Part shown: piece by piece, positions 60,807 to 64,000 of the stretch | Numbering within the stretch: the first letter of the stretch is position 1 | How the letters are laid out: each line of letters opens with the position of its first letter | Assembly: GCF_900120405.1 (NCBI RefSeq) | Contig: NZ_LT635492.1 | Coordinates: forward strand, 79,477 to 143,476 | DNA: 64,000 nucleotides | Origin: Urinicoccus massiliensis | Lineage (GTDB): Bacteria > Bacillota > Clostridia > Tissierellales > Peptoniphilaceae | Reading direction: 5' to 3' | The notes under the pieces: generated by a model | Databases searched by the model: none | Told to the model about the DNA's origin: nothing | The model's input: only the letters and a program-made list of their open reading frames with translations | Program-made: the position numbers and the translations under genes

Positions 60807-62888
60807 GTGCCTAGAGAAATACCTTTAGAAAAAACCAGAAATATCGGGATTATGGCCCATATTGATGCTGGTAAAACAACAACAACTGAAAGAATCCTTT
60901 ACTACACAGGTAAAATCCACAAAATTGGTGAAACCCATGAGGGTGCAGCACAAATGGACTGGATGGAACAAGAACAAGAACGTGGGATTACAATTACCAG
61001 TGCGGCAACAACTGCCCATTGGAAGGGCTACCGCTTAAACATCATTGACACCCCTGGACACGTTGACTTTACAGTTGAAGTTGAACGTTCCTTACGGGTA
61101 CTAGATGGTGCTGTTGCTCTATTTGACGCAAAAAGCGGTGTAGAACCACAATCTGAAACAGTTTGGCGCCAAGCGGACAAATATCATGTTCCGAGAATTG
61201 CCCACATCAACAAGATGGATGTTACAGGTGCAGATTTTTTTAGAAGTGTTGAAACCATTGACAAGAAGTTACATGGGAACCCAATTCCTATTCAAATCCC
61301 AATGGGAGCTGAAGAAAACTTCATCGGAATGATTGACTTAGTTACTCAAAAAGCTGAAGTTTATAAAGATGAATTGGGAACTGAAATTGAAATCACCGAT
61401 GTCCCAGCTGAATACGAAGAAATTGTTACTAAATACCGTGATGCTCTAGTTGAACGCGTTGTAGAATTTGATGAAGAGCTTATGATGAAGTATTTAGAAG
61501 GAGAAGAAATTACTGAAGATGAACTCAAATCAGCCATCCGTAAGGGAACCTTGGCCGTTGAAATCACTCCAGTAACTTGTGGGTCCAGTTATAAAAACAA
61601 GGGCGTTCAATTATTGTTGGATGCTATTATTGACTACCTGCCATCTCCTTTGGACATTCCAGCTATTAAAGGGGTAGATCCCACTACAGATGAAGAAACA
61701 GAACGTCACGCCAGTGATGAAGAACCCTTCTCTGCCTTAGCTTTTAAGATTGTTACCGACCCCTATGTAGGTAAATTGGCTTACTTCCGTGTTTACTCAG
61801 GAACATTGGAAGCCGGCTCCTATGTTTACAACTCTACTAAGGGTAAAAAAGAACGGATTGGCCGTATTCTGCTAATGCATGCCAACAAGCGTGTTGAAGT
61901 AGAAAAAGTTTATGCTGGAGATATTGCTGCAGCAGTTGGTTTAAAAGACACCTCTACAGGGGATACTCTTTGCGACCAAGCCAATGAAGTTATTCTAGAA
62001 CAAATGGAATTCCCAGAACCAGTTATCTCAGTTGCTATTGAACCAAAAACCAAGGCATCTCAAGATAAGATGGCCATTGCCCTTCAAAAGTTAGCAGAAG
62101 AAGATCCAACTTTTAAAACCTATACAGACGAAGAAACAGGCCAAACCATTATTGCTGGGATGGGTGAACTCCACTTGGATATTATCGTTGACCGGATGTT
62201 GAGAGAATTTAAAGTAGAAGCCAACATCGGTAACCCACAAGTATCTTATCGTGAATCCATCTTAAATGAAGCTGATGGTGAAGGTAAATATGTACGTCAA
62301 TCTGGTGGTCGTGGACAATACGGACATGCCAAGATTCACGTTACTCCGGGAGAACCAGGATCTGGATTTGTCTTTGAAAACAAGATTGTCGGAGGGGCCA
62401 TTCCGAAAGAATTTATTGGACCAACCCAATCTGGTATCGAAGAAGCAATGCAATCTGGTATCTTAGGTGGATACGAAGTCCTAGATGTGGCTGTAACTCT
62501 TTATGACGGGTCTTTCCATGATGTCGACTCATCTGAAATGGCCTTTAAGATTGCAGGTTCTATGGCTTTAAGAGACGCCCTATCCAAGGGGAACCCGGTC
62601 TTATTAGAACCAGTTATGAAAGTTGAAATTACCACTCCTGAAGAATATATGGGAGATGTTATCGGAGATATTAACTCACGAAGAGGCCGTATGGAAGGTA
62701 TGGAACTAGTTGCAGGTGCACAAATTGTAACATCCTACGTTCCCTTGGCTGAAATGTTTGGTTATGCTACAAGCTTGAGATCAAACACACAAGGTCGTGC
62801 AACTTATTCTATGCAATTTGACCACTATGAACAAGTGCCAAAGAATATCGCAGACGAAGTACTTGGCGATAAGAAAAAGAATGATTAA
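60807..62888 (+). CDS. fusA: Elongation factor G
   Basis: 693 residues from a GTG start with GGAGGA before it. GTPase P loop [28 protein letters not shown]; domains II-V follow, with [10 protein letters not shown] and SRRGRMEGM. It promotes translocation on the ribosome. Confidence 0.98.
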   Translation: MPREIPLEKTRNIGIMAHIDAGKTTTTERILYYTGKIHKIGETHEGAAQMDWMEQEQERGITITSAATTAHWKGYRLNIIDTPGHVDFTVEVERSLRVLDGAVALFDAKSGVEPQSETVWRQADKYHVPRIAHINKMDVTGADFFRSVETIDKKLHGNPIPIQIPMGAEENFIGMIDLVTQKAEVYKDELGTEIEITDVPAEYEEIVTKYRDALVERVVEFDEELMMKYLEGEEITEDELKSAIRKGTLAVEITPVTCGSSYKNKGVQLLLDAIIDYLPSPLDIPAIKGVDPTTDEETERHASDEEPFSALAFKIVTDPYVGKLAYFRVYSGTLEAGSYVYNSTKGKKERIGRILLMHANKRVEVEKVYAGDIAAAVGLKDTSTGDTLCDQANEVILEQMEFPEPVISVAIEPKTKASQDKMAIALQKLAEEDPTFKTYTDEETGQTIIAGMGELHLDIIVDRMLREFKVEANIGNPQVSYRESILNEADGEGKYVRQSGGRGQYGHAKIHVTPGEPGSGFVFENKIVGGAIPKEFIGPTQSGIEEAMQSGILGGYEVLDVAVTLYDGSFHDVDSSEMAFKIAGSMALRDALSKGNPVLLEPVMKVEITTPEEYMGDVIGDINSRRGRMEGMELVAGAQIVTSYVPLAEMFGYATSLRSNTQGRATYSMQFDHYEQVPKNIADEVLGDKKKND

Positions 62889-62902
62889 TTAGGAGGAGAA
62901 CC

Positions 62903-64000
62903 ATGGCAAAAGAAAAATTTGAAAGAACGAAACCCCACGTAAACATTGGAACCATTGGTCACGTTGACCACGGTAAAACAACCCTAACAGCAGCCATCAC
63001 CCTTGTACTCAACAAGAGATACGGCTCAGGAGAATTCGTAGACTACTCCAACATCGACAAGGCACCCGAAGAAAGAGAACGTGGAATCACCATTTCCACA
63101 TCCCACGTAGAATACGAAACACCAAACCGTCACTACGCCCACGTAGACTGCCCAGGCCATGCCGACTACGTTAAAAACATGATCACAGGAGCAGCCCAAA
63201 TGGACGGCGCCATCCTCGTAGTATCCGCAGCAGACGGACCCATGCCCCAAACCCGTGAACACATTCTACTTTCCCGCCAAGTAGGCGTACCAAAGATCGT
63301 TGTCTTCCTAAACAAAGAAGACCAAGTAGACGACCCAGAACTTATCGAATTAGTAGAAATGGAAGTTCGTGACCTCTTAAGCGAATACGAATTCGACGGA
63401 GACAACACACCCATCGTAGTAGGATCCGCCCTAAAAGCCCTAGAAGATCCAGACGGAGAATGGGGAGACAAAATCATCAAATTAATGGAAGAAGTTGACG
63501 AATACATTCCAGCACCAAAACGTGATACAGAACACCCCTTCCTAATGCCCGTAGAAGACATCTTCTCCATTACAGGACGTGGAACCGTAGCAACAGGCCG
63601 TGTAGAACGCGGAGTCGTAAAAGTAAACGACAACGTAGAAATCGTCGGATTAACCGAAGAAAAGAGAACCGTCGTCGTAACCGGCGTAGAAATGTTCAAG
63701 AAAATGTTAGACGAAGCCCAAGCTGGAGACAACATCGGAGTCTTACTACGTGGAGTCCAAAGAGACGAAATCGAACGTGGACAAGTACTGGCAGCCCCAG
63801 GAACCATCCAACCCCATACAAAATTTGAAGCAGAAGTATACGTACTAACCAAAGAAGAAGGTGGACGTCATACCCCGTTCTTCAACGGTTATAGACCCCA
63901 ATTCTACTTCAGAACCACAGACGTAACCGGTGACATCCAATTAGCCGATGGCGTAGAAATGGTAATGCCAGGAGACAACGCAACCTTTACCGTAACCCTA
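62903..64000 (+). CDS. tuf: Elongation factor Tu, 3' end cut by the window
   Basis: The first 366 codons are present from ATG 62903 (AGGAGGA before it): [10 protein letters not shown], the RGITIS effector region, [13 protein letters not shown], and domain [20 protein letters not shown]. It carries aminoacyl-tRNA to the ribosome. Codon choice is unlike that of fusA: nearly every Asp, Asn, Tyr and His codon ends in C and Val/Leu often use GTA/CTA. Confidence 0.97.
   Translation, partial: MAKEKFERTKPHVNIGTIGHVDHGKTTLTAAITLVLNKRYGSGEFVDYSNIDKAPEERERGITISTSHVEYETPNRHYAHVDCPGHADYVKNMITGAAQMDGAILVVSAADGPMPQTREHILLSRQVGVPKIVVFLNKEDQVDDPELIELVEMEVRDLLSEYEFDGDNTPIVVGSALKALEDPDGEWGDKIIKLMEEVDEYIPAPKRDTEHPFLMPVEDIFSITGRGTVATGRVERGVVKVNDNVEIVGLTEEKRTVVVTGVEMFKKMLDEAQAGDNIGVLLRGVQRDEIERGQVLAAPGTIQPHTKFEAEVYVLTKEEGGRHTPFFNGYRPQFYFRTTDVTGDIQLADGVEMVMPGDNATFTVTL

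Noticed and set aside
63166..63852. 228-codon open frame on the minus strand
   Set aside because: Lies wholly inside tuf, whose regular codon pattern creates long antisense frames; no ribosome site and protein-like features belong to EF-Tu.
1..64000. tRNA or rRNA genes
   Set aside because: I saw no cloverleaf with a GGTTCRANNCC T arm and no rRNA-like sequence; a tRNAscan run would settle it.

Overview
The window looks like a chromosome segment of a low-GC anaerobic Firmicute, most likely Tissierellia / Peptoniphilaceae-like. That assignment is an inference from gene content and general protein character, not from a database search. Supporting signs are AT-rich intergenic DNA, strong GGAGG ribosome sites, T-tailed terminators, an AhpC/AhpF pair, oxygen-labile Fe-S enzymes (NadA, a radical SAM protein, ferredoxin-like proteins), a DUF438 protein and a CD1871A-type CXXC peptide.

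Left part (1-23,064) is accessory in character. It starts with a gene end, a RelE-like toxin with an AbrB-like antitoxin (787-1310, minus), and a small unknown gene (1647-1958, minus) preceded by an S-box (SAM) riboswitch with its own terminator. An SDR oxidoreductase follows. Next is a three-gene signalling operon (3412-6969, minus: response regulator, histidine kinase, 7TM-like sensor with a degenerate kinase). Divergent from it is an envelope cluster (7096-18301): an SPFH/SHOCT protein, a zinc-ribbon membrane protein (YdjI/YdjG-like), a 1479-residue LRR/InlB-repeat/CuAO-stalk surface protein, two lipoproteins and a DUF4428 protein. The cluster contains several broken genes and a duplicated ~90-bp leader. 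A ~3-kb redox cassette (18604-21623: CXXC peptide, NapH-like 4Fe-4S membrane protein, TlpA-like lipoprotein, CPBP protease) is flanked by short inverted repeats, and next to it lies an ISL3-family insertion sequence whose end supplies the last codons of a K+ channel gene.

Middle part (23,055-49,136) is mostly ordinary metabolism: K+ channel, a decayed ureC relic, an intergenic repeat patch, TraX, DegV, a UPF0324 exporter, ahpC-ahpF with a Fur/PerR-type palindrome, assorted small enzymes, an ArAE-like protein with xpt, a DUF438 sensor, an FAD dehydrogenase, an AIM24 protein, exonuclease III, and a nadA-nadB-nadC operon with a frameshifted follower gene and a radical SAM gene. After it comes a small bacterial-microcompartment locus (EutS-like shell protein, EutJ-like chaperone, one further BMC protein) with no enzyme and no pentamer gene, then an NhaC-type antiporter.

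Right part (49,137-64,000) has an M16C peptidase (minus) and the core information operon rpoB-rpoC-rpsL-rpsG-fusA-tuf (plus). tuf runs off the right edge. The ribosomal genes that usually precede rpoB (rplKAJL) are not here. A perfect 38-bp palindrome sits between rpoC and rpsL, and tuf has a codon choice visibly different from fusA.
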